NCBI RefSeq assembly: GCF_005116445.1
Contig: NZ_SWBQ01000001.1
Coordinates: 992,001 to 1,056,000, forward strand
Direction of reading: 5' to 3'
Origin: Pedobacter frigoris
Lineage (GTDB): Bacteria; Bacteroidota; Bacteroidia; Sphingobacteriales; Sphingobacteriaceae
DNA length: 64,000 nt
Positions within the stretch are counted from its first letter, which is position 1. The number at the start of each line of letters is the position of its first letter. Under the pieces are notes generated by a model. That model ran no database searches. It was not told the DNA's origin and saw only the letters and a program-made list of their open reading frames with translations. Positions 62,547 through 64,000 of this stretch are shown piece after piece. The position numbers and the translations under genes were made by a program.

Positions 62547-63389
62547 TTAGGCATTTTCCAGATTGACTACGATGAGCTTTTTCATTTTCATTAAAGCTCC
62601 CATCACGCGTTGTGCACGCTCTGGATCTTTAACTAATTCCATAAGTACCTTCGGAATGATCTGCCAGCTCAGACCATATTTGTCTACCAGCCATCCACAT
62701 TGAATTTCCCGACCACCATTGAAAGTAAGTGTGTCCCAGTATTTATCAATTTCCGCCTGGTCCTCACATTCTACTACAAATGATATGGCATCATTGAAGC
62801 CAAAGCCGTGCTCGAAGGAACTGTCCATTGCCATAGTGATATAGTCCTTTATTTTAAACTGTCCATGTTTTACATAATCCGTGTTGTCACCTTCTCCTTC
62901 AGCATATTTCATGATTCCGTTTATCCCCGAACGAGGATACAGGTTAGTATAAAAAGCCATTGCTTCGGCAGCTTTTCCCGACTGTTTGCCTGTAAACATC
63001 AGTGTAGGACAGAATTTCTGAGGCGTATCTGCTTTACTTCCAGTATATAGCTGCCATGAAACACCAAATTTATCCTGTACCCATCCATATTTTGGACTCC
63101 AGGGATAACTGCCCAACTCCATTAGACTGCTGCCGCCTTCAATAATTTTATGCCAATAAGCCTCGGTTTCATCCGCGGTCTCACTAATCACCATGAACGA
63201 AATTGATGGGTTTGGTAATGAGGTTGGGCCGTCGTTCAATAACATGAATTTTTCTCCGCTTAATGAGATGCTAATTACAAAAGGGGAGGTTTGGGTAATC
63301 TTCCCGTCGCCAAAAGTAGCAATGTAAAAGTCTGCTGCCTCAGCGACTTTTCCTTTAAGGGTTAGACAAGGATAAATAGAGGTTTTCAT
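62547..63389 (-). CDS. Tandem VOC/PhnB-like (glyoxalase-fold) protein
   Basis: About 280 residues from the ATG at 63387-63389, forming two PhnB-type '3-demethylubiquinone-9 methyltransferase-like' VOC domains. The first starts MKTSIYPCLTLKGKVAEAADFY and the second FCPTLMFTGKQSGKAAEAMAFYTNLY. Each ends with a similar W-containing strand (YGWVQDKFGVSWQLYTG; CGWLVDKYGLSWQIIPKVL). Despite the family name these are usually uncharacterised, possibly metal-binding lyases or resistance proteins. The open frame extends 49 codons upstream, but that part looks unlike protein. It is convergent with the iron-permease gene. Confidence 0.85.
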   Translation of the reverse strand: MKTSIYPCLTLKGKVAEAADFYIATFGDGKITQTSPFVISISLSGEKFMLLNDGPTSLPNPSISFMVISETADETEAYWHKIIEGGSSLMELGSYPWSPKYGWVQDKFGVSWQLYTGSKADTPQKFCPTLMFTGKQSGKAAEAMAFYTNLYPRSGINGIMKYAEGEGDNTDYVKHGQFKIKDYITMAMDSSFEHGFGFNDAISFVVECEDQAEIDKYWDTLTFNGGREIQCGWLVDKYGLSWQIIPKVLMELVKDPERAQRVMGALMKMKKLIVVNLENA

Positions 63390-63554
63390 AATCTTAGTTT
63401 TGTTTATCAAAATTACATTTATGGATAGAAAAATATACTGTGTCAACACGACAATAAATGGGTGAATTGCGACATTAGATTCAGATTCCATCCTTAAAAA
63501 AGCATTTTTTTGTAAGTTAGCGAGATTAGAAGCCAATTTTAACTCCGGATACTT

Positions 63555-64000
63555 ATGAGGAAGATTTCAATTCTACTGCTCATTTTGATTGTTTTTTTGC
63601 AAAGCTGCGGGCTGAATGAACGGGAAAAAAAGATCAAAGCACAACAAGCGGAAATTGTAAAAAAAGAACAACAGCTCATTTTATGGGGACAACGCCTGAA
63701 GATGAAAGAGCAGCAGTTGGAGTATACAAAGCAATCTCTGGATAGTGCTAAAAAACAAATAGATTTTGTTGGTGTAAAAAAACCTTTGATCATAGGCAAA
63801 TGGGCTGTTAAGATGAGTTGTATTGAAACTACGTGTGAAGGTTCTGCCCTCGGAGATACTAAAACGGAGCAATGGAATTTTAGTTACAACGGCAATACTA
63901 TTGTAGTTAAAGCATATTCGGGAAAAGTATTGACCCGTATTTATGTGGGTACTTATAAAGACCATTTGCTGCACATCATCGACGAACAACAAAATTCAGG
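63555..64000 (+). CDS. Lipoprotein with coiled coil, C-terminus beyond the window
   Basis: Begins with MRKISILLLILIVFLQSC, a lipoprotein signal with lipobox LQSC (Cys18). A strongly charged helix follows (about 20-66; EREKKIKAQQAEIVKKEQQL and LKMKEQQLEYTKQ), probably a coiled coil, and then a beta-rich domain (GKWAVKMSCIETTCEGSALG, WNFSYNGNTIVVKAYSG). The frame is open to the window edge (148 codons visible). Family not recognised. Confidence 0.7.
   Translation, partial: MRKISILLLILIVFLQSCGLNEREKKIKAQQAEIVKKEQQLILWGQRLKMKEQQLEYTKQSLDSAKKQIDFVGVKKPLIIGKWAVKMSCIETTCEGSALGDTKTEQWNFSYNGNTIVVKAYSGKVLTRIYVGTYKDHLLHIIDEQQNS

Noticed and set aside
63390..63536. 49-codon N-terminal extension of the VOC protein
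   Set aside because: The second domain shows that the family start is at MKTSIYPCLTL. The extension has no domain features and lies in the probable promoter region.

Overview
The window comes from a member of the Bacteroidota, most likely Sphingobacteriaceae and Pedobacter-like. The evidence is: two SusC/SusD pairs with a hybrid two-component regulator; TAnnTTTG-type -7 promoter boxes ahead of many genes; almost no Shine-Dalgarno sequences; a Bacteroidota H1-like histone gene; an S46 dipeptidyl-peptidase; and a TPR/PD40/OmpA envelope protein. The genus is an inference. I saw no rRNA, tRNA, insertion sequence, prophage or CRISPR array.

Layout. 1-3 kb: a truncated lipoprotein gene, a small unknown gene and an S46 dipeptidyl-peptidase. 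3-13 kb: a mostly plus-strand housekeeping run (free-Met sulfoxide reductase and alkyladenine glycosylase, kynureninase, bestrophin-like channel, HDAC-family deacetylase, topoisomerase III, MBL-fold hydrolase, DUF1801 protein, a phage-type two-domain protein, miaA). 13-16 kb: two tandem paralogous small outer-membrane proteins, a DUF3347 lipoprotein and citrate synthase. 16-24 kb: nucleoside-type MFS transporter, DUF151 nuclease, etfBA, TPR protein, chromate-type transporter, dnaB and rlmB. 24-30 kb: sugar-nucleotide and Kdo genes (GDP-mannose pyrophosphorylase, kdsD, kdsA) around recQ. 30-40 kb: PorE-like envelope protein, queE, Rieske protein, folD, lepA, then a tight minus-strand cluster (methionine-type aminotransferase, omega-amidase-type nitrilase, glycosylasparaginase, CutC) and a queuosine-precursor transporter. 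40-43 kb: Rnk/GreA-like factor, a 49-residue ORF, a lone response regulator, the H1-like histone, an aldo/keto reductase, YceH and a 56-residue lipoprotein.

43.5-61.4 kb is the main accessory region, a polysaccharide (or glycoprotein) utilization locus. A 1356-residue hybrid sensor/AraC regulator faces a plus-strand run: CHRD-like lipoprotein, short SusC, SusD, full SusC, SusD, a lipid-anchored metzincin-type protease with a C-terminal beta/gamma-crystallin domain, an orphan secreted protein and a GH29 alpha-L-fucosidase. One fucosidase plus one protease, with no endo-acting glycan hydrolase, suggests a fucosylated glycoprotein or glycopeptide target; this is inference. The last 2.6 kb holds a small membrane protein, an iron-permease-family protein, a tandem VOC/PhnB protein and a truncated lipoprotein gene.

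Best candidates for undescribed biology: the metzincin/crystallin/GH29 locus and its orphan genes; the receptor without a CTD; the phage-type protein beside miaA; an exact 11-bp-period repeat at 4460-4514; and two small genes (49 and 56 residues).
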